Made by a program: the position numbers and the translations under genes. Source: Parvularculaceae bacterium (GTDB lineage Bacteria; Pseudomonadota; Alphaproteobacteria; Caulobacterales; Parvularculaceae). From it: a stretch of 64,000 bases of DNA. The notes under the pieces are model-generated. The model worked only from the letters and a program-made list of their open reading frames with translations, was not told where the DNA came from and did no database searches. The stretch's first letter is position 1. Every line of letters begins with the position of its first letter. Of this stretch, positions 34,746 to 43,382 are shown one piece after another. The stretch lies in the NCBI GenBank assembly GCA_021776475.1, contig JAJFFV010000005.1, forward strand, positions 1,426,001 to 1,490,000. Direction: 5' to 3'.

Positions 34746-35690
34746 TCACCCCGCCAGCCCAATCTCATCCAGCCGCTGTTTCAAAAAATCATCCGCTTTG
34801 ATGTCCGGCTGCTCCGTGCCGTCGCGGCATTGTTCGATGCAAGAAAGCACCGCGTCGGACCGAGGGTGCATAAAAAACGGCATCGAGTAGCGCGAGACGT
34901 TCGGCCCGCCAAGTGGATTGACCACCCGATGCGTCGTAGCAGGGATATGGTCATTGCAGATCCGAGCCAGCATATCTCCAGCATCGACGATCACGGCGTT
35001 GCGGCTGCCTTCAACTGGCAGCCACTTACCATCGCAATCAAGCAGTTCCAGACCGGATGAGGACGCGGCCACCAGCAGGGTGATCAGATTGATATCTTCA
35101 TGTGCCGCTGCGCGCATGACGCTCGGCTCAACGCCGTCCGGCACTGGTGGGTAATGTAACAACCGCAAGATTGAGTTGCCGTTGACGGCCAGTGCGTGGA
35201 AGTAACCCTCGTTCAGGCCCAGGGACGGAGCGAGCGCCTCCAGCATCACCTGTCCGGCCTCTTCCAGCGCATGATAAAGAGCAAGGAATGTCGTGCGGAA
35301 TTCCGCCGGCCTGTCCGGCCACCTGTTGGCCGGATAGATCTTGCCCAGCGGGTCGCCCGCCGCAAACTCACGGCCCACATGCCAAAATTCTTTCAGGTCT
35401 GCGTGCGTGCTGTCTTTGGCGTGTTCACGGCCAAACGCGGTATACCCGCGCTGACCACCATCGCCTGAATCGCATTTCAGTTTTTCTTCATCAGGTAGCG
35501 CAAAATAAGTCTCGCTTAAGCTATAGGCTTGTTCCAGCAGATCCTCACTGATCCCATGGTCGCGCAAGATGATAAAACCAAAATACTTGAAGCCTTCGTA
35601 TAACGCGTCTTGAAATTCTTTGCGCTTGGCAGCGTCGCCATGAACGTAATCGGAAAGGGATAATTCCGGCACCTGCGTAAATTTGACCAT
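34746..35690 (-). CDS. 2-oxoglutarate/Fe(II) oxygenase of the isopenicillin N synthase family
   Basis: The 314-residue protein has the DIOX-like N-terminal segment (GFKYFGFIILRDHGISEDLL) and the double-stranded beta-helix with iron ligands AAHEDINLITLL (H-x-D) and IPATTHRVVN (distal His), followed by the RYSMPFFMHPRSD motif, whose Arg binds 2-oxoglutarate. GAGGAG sits seven bases upstream of the ATG. Such enzymes hydroxylate or desaturate small molecules; the substrate is unknown. The gene is divergent from gabT with 213 bases between, and its products could be linked to amine or keto-acid metabolism by that position, which is inference. Confidence 0.88.
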   Translation of the reverse strand: MVKFTQVPELSLSDYVHGDAAKRKEFQDALYEGFKYFGFIILRDHGISEDLLEQAYSLSETYFALPDEEKLKCDSGDGGQRGYTAFGREHAKDSTHADLKEFWHVGREFAAGDPLGKIYPANRWPDRPAEFRTTFLALYHALEEAGQVMLEALAPSLGLNEGYFHALAVNGNSILRLLHYPPVPDGVEPSVMRAAAHEDINLITLLVAASSSGLELLDCDGKWLPVEGSRNAVIVDAGDMLARICNDHIPATTHRVVNPLGGPNVSRYSMPFFMHPRSDAVLSCIEQCRDGTEQPDIKADDFLKQRLDEIGLAG

Positions 35691-35903
35691 TTCGAGCTCC
35701 TCTGGCGTTTCGGGTCAGCTACGGCCCGTCTCCTGCCTTGCTGAGGGCAAAAACTCAAGTCCCGCTAATTAATAACCCGGGCAATAACTTTTGCCAGCGC
35801 TACCCTTGCCGTTCTTGCTGCAACGGTGCATTTATTTCTGCAAGGCCAGCTGGTCCTGTGGGAGGAGCGGCGCCAATAATTATAGTCTAAAGGCCGTTAG
35901 AAC

Positions 35904-37220
35904 ATGACCGTAACAAACGAATTTCCAACCAACGAGCTTATGGTTGCCCGCCGGATGGAAGCCTGCCCGAAGGGTCTGCCCTCCAAATCGGGCATTTATG
36001 CTGCGCACGCGCAAGGCGCCGAGCTGTGGGACATTGAAGACAAACGGTACATCGATTTTATCGCCGGGATCGGGGTCTTAAACGTTGGCCACCGGCACCC
36101 GAAGGTGCAAGCAGCGATAAAGGACCAACTCGACAAAGTGGTGCACACCTGTTTCGGTGTCGCTCAGTATGAGCCCTATGTGGCGCTCGCGGAGAAACTG
36201 AATGCGCTGGTTGGCCACACCGGCAACGGTGCTGCCTATAAGACCATGTTCATGAACACCGGTTCTGAGGCAACCGAGCATGTATGCAAGTTTGCCCGCC
36301 GCGTTACCGGCAGGCCAGGACTGATCTCCTTTGAAGGCTCGTTCCATGGGCGCACGCTTCTCGCAACAGCGCTGACAGGGAAGGCACAACCCTACAAAAC
36401 CGGATTTGACCCGTTGCCAGGATATGTTTTTCATGCCCCGTATCCGGATGAGTACAAAGGTATCTCGACTGAATATGCTCTCAGCCGGATTCAAGAGATT
36501 TTCAGCAACACAATCCGGCCGGAAGATGTCGCCGGTGTCATTATTGAACCGGTGCAGGGTGAGGGCGGGTTTGTTCAGGCTCCGAAAGAATTTCTGCAAG
36601 GCCTGCGGAAAATCTGCACCGAGCACGGCATCATGTTCATTGCCGATGAAGTGCAAACCGGCTTCGCCCGGACCGGCAAGATGTTCGCGATCGAACATTC
36701 AGGTGTCGAACCGGATTTCCTGGTTTGCGCCAAGTCAATTGCCGGTGGTCTGCCGCTGTCTGCCATCATCGGCAAGGCCGAACTGTTTGATTCAATCCCT
36801 GATGGCGGCATGGGGTCCACCTATGGCGGGAACCCAGTTGCCTGTGCGGCAGCGCTCGCTGTGCTTGACCTGATTGAAGAAGACGGCCTGATCGCGCGGG
36901 CTGAACAAATCGGTGCAAGGCTTGAAGCGCGCTGGAAAAACCTTCAGGCGGGGATCGGCAAGGATGTGTTCGGCGATGTGCGCCGCGTTGGTGCCATGGC
37001 AGGCATCGAAATGGTTGTTGATGGTGACCCGGCAAAACCGAATGCAGAAATTGCTGGCGCAATCCAGAAGGTCGCGCGCGACAAGGGGCTGATCATGCTG
37101 ACCGCGGGTAAAAAGGCGCATGTTATTCGAACACATGTACCGCTGGTGATTTCGGATGAGCTTCTGGATGAAGGTCTCGATATTTTTGAAGAAGCGACGC
37201 GAGAAGTTCTGGCAAAGTGA
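35904..37220 (+). CDS. gabT: 4-aminobutyrate aminotransferase (class III)
   Basis: This 438-residue class III PLP enzyme matches GabT: it opens 'NEFPTNELMVARRMEACPKG', has GSEATEHVCKFARR and FEGSFHGRTLLATALTGK, IIEPVQGEGGFVQAP, and the PLP-lysine region IADEVQTGFARTGKMFAIEH then CAKSIAGGLPLSAIIGK. It transfers the amino group of GABA (or a related omega-amino acid) to 2-oxoglutarate. It starts a tight run: the next gene begins with a GTGA overlap. The downstream FAA hydrolases suggest use of amine or aromatic-derived carbon, but other omega-amino substrates are possible. Confidence 0.92.
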   Translation: MTVTNEFPTNELMVARRMEACPKGLPSKSGIYAAHAQGAELWDIEDKRYIDFIAGIGVLNVGHRHPKVQAAIKDQLDKVVHTCFGVAQYEPYVALAEKLNALVGHTGNGAAYKTMFMNTGSEATEHVCKFARRVTGRPGLISFEGSFHGRTLLATALTGKAQPYKTGFDPLPGYVFHAPYPDEYKGISTEYALSRIQEIFSNTIRPEDVAGVIIEPVQGEGGFVQAPKEFLQGLRKICTEHGIMFIADEVQTGFARTGKMFAIEHSGVEPDFLVCAKSIAGGLPLSAIIGKAELFDSIPDGGMGSTYGGNPVACAAALAVLDLIEEDGLIARAEQIGARLEARWKNLQAGIGKDVFGDVRRVGAMAGIEMVVDGDPAKPNAEIAGAIQKVARDKGLIMLTAGKKAHVIRTHVPLVISDELLDEGLDIFEEATREVLAK

Positions 37221-37930
37221 CCAAATATGTAATCCCCGCACCAAAACAACCGGCCGTGCCAGTTGTGGGCGGCGGATTATTCCCTGTGCGCCGCATCTTT
37301 TGCATCGGCCAGAATTATCTGGCCGATGTGAAAGAGATGATCGGTGACCATGTCAAGGAAACCGACGACGAGGAGAAAAACGCCATTCCCGTGGTTTTTA
37401 ACAAACCGGCTGACTCAATTTGTACCGGCGGCAACATCGCCCTGCCACTGGCGACCGACAACCTCCACTATGAAGGTGAGCTCGTCGTTGCCATGAAGGG
37501 CGGTGGTAGTAACTTGTCACCGTATGCGGCAGAGGAGATGATTTTCGGCTTCGCGGTCGGCTGCGACCTGACCAGGCGCGACCTGCAGGAAGTTGCCAAG
37601 GAACTATCCGGCCCATGGGAAATGGCAAAAGCAATCGACAATGGAGCGGTCGTTGGCGGCATTCTCCCTGAGCGGGATTTCTGGGCGCTTGAAAAGGCGC
37701 ATCTGATACTGTCGGTGAACGGCGAAGTGCGTCAGTCGGAGAATTTAAAGGAAATGATCAAACCTGTCTGGAATATCGTGGCTGATATTTCCCGCTATTT
37801 CGAGGTCAAACCCGGTGACCTCATCTTTACCGGAACCCCGGCGGGCGTCGGTCAGCTTCTGCCCGGTGACAGGGTCCGTGTCGGGATTAATGACCTTGCG
37901 CCAGTCGAATTCAGGGTTACAAACCGATGA
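37217..37930 (+). CDS. fumarylacetoacetate hydrolase family protein, paralogue 1 (missing lid histidine)
   Basis: The 237-residue protein starts at a GTG overlapping the gabT stop (GTGA). It has the FAH fold signature: PVRRIFCIGQNY (24-34), TDNLHYEGELVVAM with two metal-binding Glu residues, GCDLTRRDLQ with the metal Asp, and IFTGTPAGVGQLLPGD. In the FAHD1-type lid the catalytic dyad is His/Glu; the neighbouring paralogue shows His37 and Glu40, while this one has Asp37 and Glu40. It also has an insertion after the lid (HVKETDDEEKN). Activity is therefore uncertain. It could act with paralogue 2 as a heteromer, or on a different substrate. Confidence 0.85.
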   Translation: MTKYVIPAPKQPAVPVVGGGLFPVRRIFCIGQNYLADVKEMIGDHVKETDDEEKNAIPVVFNKPADSICTGGNIALPLATDNLHYEGELVVAMKGGGSNLSPYAAEEMIFGFAVGCDLTRRDLQEVAKELSGPWEMAKAIDNGAVVGGILPERDFWALEKAHLILSVNGEVRQSENLKEMIKPVWNIVADISRYFEVKPGDLIFTGTPAGVGQLLPGDRVRVGINDLAPVEFRVTNR

Positions 37931-38619
37931 GCGACTTTGTTATCAAGGCGCCTGCGATACCATCGGTACCAGTCAACGGCGGCGGTCGGTTCCCGGTGCG
38001 CCGGATTTTCTGTGTTGGCAAGAACTATGCGGACCACGTGAAGGAGATGGGCGGCGATCCGAAAAAAACGCCGCCGGTATTTTTCACTAAACCCGCCGAC
38101 GCGGTGCACACCGGCGGCGCGTTGATTTATCCACTGGCAACCGACAACCTCCACTATGAAGGTGAAATGGTCGTTGCGCTGAAAAGCGGCGGCATGAACA
38201 TTCCGGCGGGCACAGCCGGTGAGCATATTTTCGGCTATGCAGCAGGCTGCGATCTGACGCGTCGGGATTTGCAGGCAGCAGCGAAGAGCGAGGGTGCCCC
38301 ATGGGATGCTGCCAAGGGGCTCGATAATGGAGCTGTCGTTGGCGCAATTACAGTGGCTGAAGACATCGACACCCTTGACGCCGGCATTCTTTCGTTATCG
38401 GTCAATGATGAAATCCGTCAGCAGGCGGATCTGTCCACGATGATCTGGTCGGTGCCGGAAATTATCAACAGGCTGTCACAGCTGTTCGAACTGAAAGCCG
38501 GCGATCTGATTTATACCGGAACACCGGAAGGTGTCGGTCCGCTGGTTTTGGGAGATACCTGCCGCATTGAAATCGACGGGTTGCAGCGCGTCGAATTCAC
38601 CGTAACCCAGGCCGCGTGA
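37927..38619 (+). CDS. fumarylacetoacetate hydrolase family protein, paralogue 2
   Basis: The 230-residue protein overlaps the previous gene by an ATGA. It carries the same FAH fold and is clearly a tandem duplicate: GGRFPVRRIFCVGKNYADHV with the lid dyad His37/Glu40 intact, 'TDNLHYEGEMVVALKSGGMN', GCDLTRRDLQ, and IYTGTPEGVGPLVLGD. Family members cleave C-C bonds in acylpyruvates or fumarylacetoacetate, or act as oxaloacetate decarboxylases. It is probably the active copy. It belongs to the gabT transcript. Confidence 0.9.
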   Translation: MSDFVIKAPAIPSVPVNGGGRFPVRRIFCVGKNYADHVKEMGGDPKKTPPVFFTKPADAVHTGGALIYPLATDNLHYEGEMVVALKSGGMNIPAGTAGEHIFGYAAGCDLTRRDLQAAAKSEGAPWDAAKGLDNGAVVGAITVAEDIDTLDAGILSLSVNDEIRQQADLSTMIWSVPEIINRLSQLFELKAGDLIYTGTPEGVGPLVLGDTCRIEIDGLQRVEFTVTQAA

Positions 38620-38625
38620 TCACTC

Positions 38626-39174
38626 GTGTCCGCTGCACCGGTAAAAATCCGCATTGTCCAAAAGACTGATCTTGCCGAGATCACCGAGATCTACGCAGAA
38701 GCAGTGGAGACCAGCAATGCGTCGTGGGAGTGGTCACCGCCCCCGGTAACCGAGATGAGGCGCCGCTGCGATGCGCTTCTTGAGGAGGGCTATCCCTATC
38801 TGGTCGCGGAGATCGCGAGCGTCGTCGTCGGGTTCGCCTATGCTGGACGGTTCCGGGCGCGCGCAGCCTATCAGTGGACGGTTGAAAACTCGGTTTATGT
38901 GATGCCTGATATGGGCGGCCGGGGCATCGGTTACGGTCTGCTCAAGACGCTTATTGATGAGTGCACGAGCAGAAATTTCCGCCAGATGGTTGCGGTGATC
39001 GCGAGCAGCGACAATATGATTTCAGTCAAGCTGCATGAGAAACTTGGATTTCGTGAAGTCGGAAAATTGCCTGGCCTCGGCTGGAAAAACCAGGCCTGGC
39101 ATGATTGGATCCTCATGGCACGGGCATTGGGCGATGGAAACAATACCCCGCCGGAAGGAACAGGTGCGAAATGA
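38626..39174 (+). CDS. GNAT N-acetyltransferase (phosphinothricin/methionine sulfone acetyltransferase-like)
   Basis: The 182-residue protein starts at a GTG. The GNAT acetyl-CoA binding signature is VMPDMGGRGIGYGLLKTLID (Q/RxxGxG/A), with the Pat/MddA-like 'ITEIYAEAVETSNASWEW' near the N-terminus and 'VKLHEKLGFREVGKLPGLGW' near the end. Enzymes of this type acetylate methionine sulfone, methionine sulfoximine or phosphinothricin. It overlaps the start of msrC by ATGA, which links it to oxidised methionine handling, an inference. The GTG start is the only one close to the preceding stop. Confidence 0.88.
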   Translation: MSAAPVKIRIVQKTDLAEITEIYAEAVETSNASWEWSPPPVTEMRRRCDALLEEGYPYLVAEIASVVVGFAYAGRFRARAAYQWTVENSVYVMPDMGGRGIGYGLLKTLIDECTSRNFRQMVAVIASSDNMISVKLHEKLGFREVGKLPGLGWKNQAWHDWILMARALGDGNNTPPEGTGAK

Positions 39175-39650
39175 AAGCCGCCAACATTGAAGCAAAAGCA
39201 GTAACCTATAACCGGATCACGAAAGAAATCCTCGCGGTGCTTGAGGGCGAAACCAACGACATCGCCCGTATGGCAACTATTTCCTGTCTCCTGCACGAAG
39301 CTTTTGCTAGTCGCATCTGGACTGGTTTTTATATTCTCGATCCTGAAAAACCTGACGAGCTGGTTGTCGGTCCATATCAAGGAACGCTTGGTTGTTTGCG
39401 GATACCCTTCGGAAAAGGTGTTTGCGGTGTCGCGGCTGAAACCCAAGCAACGCAGGTCGTTGATGATGTTCACACGTTTCCAGGCCACATCGCCTGCGAT
39501 GGCCGCTCCGTTAGCGAAATCGTTGTGCCGGTGCGCAGCAAAAGTGGGGAACTCATCGCTGTTCTCGATATCGATTCCGACAGGGCTGCGATGTTTGACG
39601 AAACGGATAAAGCCGCACTTGAGCAACTAATTGCTGTCGTTTTTTCGTGA
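39171..39650 (+). CDS. msrC: free methionine-(R)-sulfoxide reductase (GAF domain)
   Basis: The 159-residue GAF-domain protein matches the fRMsr/YebR family. Hallmark cysteines fall in 'GTLGCLRIPFGKGVCGVAAE' and GHIACDGRSVSEIVVP, the three Cys residues that carry out sulfoxide reduction and disulfide cycling, and 'VVDDVHTFPGHIACD' is diagnostic. It reduces free L-methionine (R)-S-oxide in the cytosol. The start is the ATG at 39171, overlapping the acetyltransferase stop, so the two genes are translationally coupled. Confidence 0.9.
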   Translation: MKAANIEAKAVTYNRITKEILAVLEGETNDIARMATISCLLHEAFASRIWTGFYILDPEKPDELVVGPYQGTLGCLRIPFGKGVCGVAAETQATQVVDDVHTFPGHIACDGRSVSEIVVPVRSKSGELIAVLDIDSDRAAMFDETDKAALEQLIAVVFS

Positions 39651-39693
39651 CGGCATTCGCTGGACGCGTTGCACAATGATACGCACTAGCAAT

Positions 39694-40401
39694 CTACTTT
39701 TGTCCGCGTTTTGCCGCCTTGTCCTTCGTGACGGCTTCTTTCAACACGTCAAAGACGCCAGCTGATCTTTGTCGTTCGCGTAGAGCAGCCTGCTCTTCGT
39801 CAGTCGGCTCGGATTGCAGCGCTTGCGTTTCAACCCCGCTGGCAGTGGCAGCAAGTGCTGCTGCCGTGGGCTCTGCCTGTTGATTTGACATGGATCTGCG
39901 CTCGTTTTGCCGCCTTTGTGATCTCGCATCTTCAATCGTCCGGCGCACGTCGATGGGATTATCGATGTTCGGTAACTCAATCACACCGACACCGGTGCCA
40001 CGCAGAATTATCTTACCATAGCCAAATATTCGTCCCCAGACTGATTGATGCAGGTTGACCTCTTCAATATTGTTGAGGCTGACTTCCTTGGTGTCGCGGG
40101 AGACCAACCCGGTTTTGTAGATAAACCGATACGTCGTCACGACGATTTCTGTCGTCCATAGTTCAACCAAGTGGGAGAGCAGAATCAAACAACCAATAAG
40201 GGCCGAAAATCCCGAAACGTAATATCCGATCGCTAACTCCGAGAAACTCTGGCCTGTGGTCGTTTGGCCCCAAATGAACACAGCAAGGGGTGCGAAACCG
40301 AGAATGAAAAAGAACACATGCCAGAACGAATAGGTCCAGTTAAATCTGGCCCGAAGCGTGATTGCTTCATCCGATGCGAGTGTCTGGGAAACGTAACTCA
40401 T
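39694..40401 (-). CDS. PH-domain membrane protein (bPH2 type)
   Basis: The 235-residue protein has two hydrophobic segments (about 27-50 and 60-82), then a bacterial PH-like domain beginning with TTYRFIYKTGLVSRDTKEVS and 'NNIEEVNLHQSVWGRIFGYG', and a charged C-terminal tail. The topology and sequence match YdbS/YdbT-like bPH_2 proteins; the function is unknown. It is divergent from ettA, with 222 bases between the starts. Transcription by read-through from the msrC side is impossible because the strands are opposite. Confidence 0.85.
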   Translation of the reverse strand: MSYVSQTLASDEAITLRARFNWTYSFWHVFFFILGFAPLAVFIWGQTTTGQSFSELAIGYYVSGFSALIGCLILLSHLVELWTTEIVVTTYRFIYKTGLVSRDTKEVSLNNIEEVNLHQSVWGRIFGYGKIILRGTGVGVIELPNIDNPIDVRRTIEDARSQRRQNERRSMSNQQAEPTAAALAATASGVETQALQSEPTDEEQAALRERQRSAGVFDVLKEAVTKDKAAKRGQK

Positions 40402-40622
40402 ATTTTGGCCCCCGCCATAAACCTCATTTGTACAACACTATATAGAACTTTTCCCATCTGGCAAAAGAAGCCGATAGCATTGATTTGCCTCAGAAGGCAG
40501 TTGAATTGTCACCAAGGCGCCCGTAAACGGTGAAATTCGGAGGCCTTATCCCCGCAAGCCCCCGTTATTGGTGCCTTCGGGCAGCGTTGAGGCACCATCC
40601 ACCGAGTTTGAAAGTACCTGAC

Positions 40623-42308
40623 ATGGCAAACTACCAGTATATTTATTTCATGCAGGGCCTGACCAAGGCCTATGGCGCCAAGAAAATCCTCGAAGATGTC
40701 CATCTGCAGTTCTATCCGGACGCCAAGATCGGCGTAGTCGGCGTCAACGGAGCAGGTAAATCGACACTTCTGAAAATCATGGCTGGCATTGATCAGGAAT
40801 TTAACGGCGAGGCCTACGCCGCCGATGGTGCCAAGATCGGCTATCTGCCTCAGGAACCGGAGCTCGATCCCGCCAAAACGGTGTTTGAGAACGCTATGGA
40901 GGGGGTCGGCGAAATCAAGGCCAAGGTCGAAGAATTCAACACCGTTTCGATGGAAATGGCTGAAAATTATTCAGATGAACTGATGGAAAAAATGTCGGCC
41001 TTGCAAGAACAGATCGACGCGCTTGATGCCTGGGATATCGACTCCAAGGTAGAAATGGCGATGGATGCGCTGCGCTGCCCGCCAGGCGACTGGTCTGTCG
41101 ACAAGCTTTCTGGCGGCGAAAAGCGCCGCGTTGCGCTTGCGCGCTTGCTGCTTTCCAAACCGGACTTGCTTCTGCTTGATGAACCAACCAACCATCTTGA
41201 CGCAGAGAGTGTCGCCTGGCTTGAAAATTATCTGCGCAATTTCCCCGGCGCGGTCGTGCTCGTCACTCACGACCGGTATTTCCTCGATAATGTCACCGGC
41301 TGGATCCTCGAACTCGATCGGGCGAGGGGCATTCCCTATGAGGGCAATTATTCTTCCTGGCTCGAGCAGAAACAAAAACGCCTTCAGCAGGAACAGCGTG
41401 AAGAAAAATCCCGCCAGCACTCGCTTTCCGCTGAACTCGACTGGATCAGGTCTAGCCCCAAGGCGCGGCAGGCAAAATCGAAGGCGCGGATCACGGCTTA
41501 TGATGATCTCGCCAACAAGGCCGCAAAAGCCGAGATCAATCAGGCGCAAATCCAGATACCGCCCGGTCCGCGTCTTGGCGGTATCGTGATTGAGGCGGAA
41601 AATCTCAAAAAAGGTTTTGATGATAAACTGTTGATTGACGGGCTCTCCTTTAAGCTGCCACCGGGCGGCATTGTCGGCGTTGTCGGCCCGAACGGTGCCG
41701 GTAAGACAACCCTGTTCAAAATGCTGACCGGCAAGGATTCGCCCGACGAAGGTACGCTGAGGGTCGGCGAGACAGTCTCCCTCGGTTACATGGACCAGAC
41801 ACGCGACGCGCTGGAGCCCACAAAATCCGTCTGGGAACAGATTTCTGACGGGCTCGATATCATCACGCTTGGAAAATCAGAACCTGGCACCAAGCCAAGG
41901 GAAGTGCCGTCGCGCGCTTATGTCTCCTGGTTCAATTTTAAAGGGGCTGATCAACAAAAGAAAGTCGGCGACCTGTCTGGTGGTGAGCGCAATCGCGTGC
42001 AGCTCGCAATTATGCTGAAAGAGGGGGCGAATCTGCTCCTCCTCGACGAACCAACCAACGATCTCGATGTTGATACACTGCGTGAGCTTGAAGGCGCGCT
42101 CGGTGATTTCCCCGGTTGTGCCGTGATCATATCGCACGATCGCTGGTTCCTCGACCGGATCGCCACACACATCCTGGCGTTTGAAGGCGACAGTCACGTC
42201 GAGTGGTTCGAAGGAAATTTTGAAGCCTATATAGAAGATAAAAAACGTCGGCTCGGTCCGGATGCAGACATTCCAAAACGCATTCAGTATCGCAAGATGG
42301 AGCGGTAA
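40623..42308 (+). CDS. ettA: energy-dependent translational throttle protein EttA (ABC-F)
   Basis: The 561-residue ABC-F protein binds ribosomes and couples ATP level to elongation. It begins MANYQYIYFMQGLTKAYGAK at the ATG at 40623. The first ATPase has Walker A VGVNGAGKST and LSGGEKRRVALARLLL; the second VGPNGAGKTT and LSGGERNRVQLAIMLK. Two 'LLLDEPTNHLDAES' / LLLDEPTNDLD Walker B motifs are present, and the arm plus linker (about 90-120 and 240-310) match EttA. No membrane segments occur. A strong SD is not obvious; the start is fixed by homology. Confidence 0.95.
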   Translation: MANYQYIYFMQGLTKAYGAKKILEDVHLQFYPDAKIGVVGVNGAGKSTLLKIMAGIDQEFNGEAYAADGAKIGYLPQEPELDPAKTVFENAMEGVGEIKAKVEEFNTVSMEMAENYSDELMEKMSALQEQIDALDAWDIDSKVEMAMDALRCPPGDWSVDKLSGGEKRRVALARLLLSKPDLLLLDEPTNHLDAESVAWLENYLRNFPGAVVLVTHDRYFLDNVTGWILELDRARGIPYEGNYSSWLEQKQKRLQQEQREEKSRQHSLSAELDWIRSSPKARQAKSKARITAYDDLANKAAKAEINQAQIQIPPGPRLGGIVIEAENLKKGFDDKLLIDGLSFKLPPGGIVGVVGPNGAGKTTLFKMLTGKDSPDEGTLRVGETVSLGYMDQTRDALEPTKSVWEQISDGLDIITLGKSEPGTKPREVPSRAYVSWFNFKGADQQKKVGDLSGGERNRVQLAIMLKEGANLLLLDEPTNDLDVDTLRELEGALGDFPGCAVIISHDRWFLDRIATHILAFEGDSHVEWFEGNFEAYIEDKKRRLGPDADIPKRIQYRKMER

Positions 42309-42763
42309 GGCGCTCTGGAATAAAGACAGGCCGCGGCTCTAAAAATCTGCTTTTGGTTGATTTGGACTAGCCTCTATTTTCCTCGTAAGTAATGGTACCG
42401 TCCTCGATAATATCGTTTTGCCGCGTATACCTTGTTGTCGCGGTAGGCAAGTTGCCACATTGCCGGCGTCCGCGAGAGCCTCAATGCGCCCCTCCCTCGG
42501 GTGAAGAAAAATTGGTCTGCCGGTAGTCTTACAAAAATGCTCCGTAGACGGTTCATTATCCAATTAAGATTGGCGCGATCTGAGCAAATTGATCATGGGT
42601 TCCATCAAACAAGCAGACACGCTGTCAGGCCAGTGCGCAAGTCGGTTGAGATTCGTTGTCTTGCCAGTCAGAAAAAGAACAGGCGGCGCCTTCAATCAGG
42701 ATGCAAGATATCAACTGGTTCCGTATTCTGATCATCCATTGCGGCTGGACCGCCAATCCCTAT
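42309..42763. other. 455-base stretch with no convincing gene
   Basis: Between the ettA stop and the NTF2-like lipoprotein I see only short frames. The best is a 60-codon leftward frame at 42374-42556 (ending RYYRGRYHYLRGK) with no clear ribosome-binding site, and an overlapping 74-codon one from a TTG at 42563. No family is recognisable and the frames interrupt each other, so the stretch could be a decayed gene or a long untranslated region. Confidence 0.4.
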
Positions 42764-43240
42764 TCATTTACCAAGATCGTCTTGCACGGCGACAGCTTCC
42801 GTGTGCCCACCAGCGATACGCCAGCCATCTTCACGCTTGACCATCCCCACGGTCATCCAGCCGCCGAGGCCAAAAGATTTGCCGTCAGGTTGCGCGAAAG
42901 TTGTCTCAAAGAGGCCTGACGCAAAAGCTGTCGATGAGCTCAACGGTGCGACTTTCACGTCAGTCATCATGATCGTTACATCGAAGTCGCTGTCCGCGAG
43001 GTTCTTCATGGATTCCCTTGCTTCGTCCGCATTTTTATACTGAACCCGGCCGCGCTCGACCCAGTAGAAATCTCCTTCATCATCATAAAATGCGCCGGCA
43101 GCGGCCGCGTCTCCAGCGTTAATTGCCGCGCTGTAAGCAACGAGTGTGGCTCGTACCTCCTCCTCGACACTGCTTGTATCTGTTGCAGCGGTACAACCCG
43201 TAAGGCACAGCGCGACCAACAAAAACACAACTTTCCTCAT
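42764..43240 (-). CDS. NTF2-like (SnoaL/DUF4440-type) lipoprotein
   Basis: The 158-residue protein has a lipoprotein signal (MRKVVFLLVALCLTGC). The mature part is an NTF2-like cone: a helix 'VRATLVAYSAAINAGDAAAA', GAFYDDEGDFYWVERGRV and 'FAQPDGKSFGLGGWMTVGMV' strands. Such domains bind small ligands or serve as scaffold; no catalytic residues are evident. It is periplasmic or outer-membrane anchored. It is divergent from the M20 peptidase, and 142 bases separate the starts. Confidence 0.8.
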   Translation of the reverse strand: MRKVVFLLVALCLTGCTAATDTSSVEEEVRATLVAYSAAINAGDAAAAGAFYDDEGDFYWVERGRVQYKNADEARESMKNLADSDFDVTIMMTDVKVAPLSSSTAFASGLFETTFAQPDGKSFGLGGWMTVGMVKREDGWRIAGGHTEAVAVQDDLGK

Positions 43241-43382
43241 GACTTAGATTCCTCTCAATTTGCGCCAACCTTATCATATTTTTGCAACCTGTCGCCGGTC
43301 GAAATTAATGGCATCGCGGGTAATTTGACCGCAAACCAACGGTTGATTATATGTCGTCCGGCTTAACCAAGGATCTATCCAT

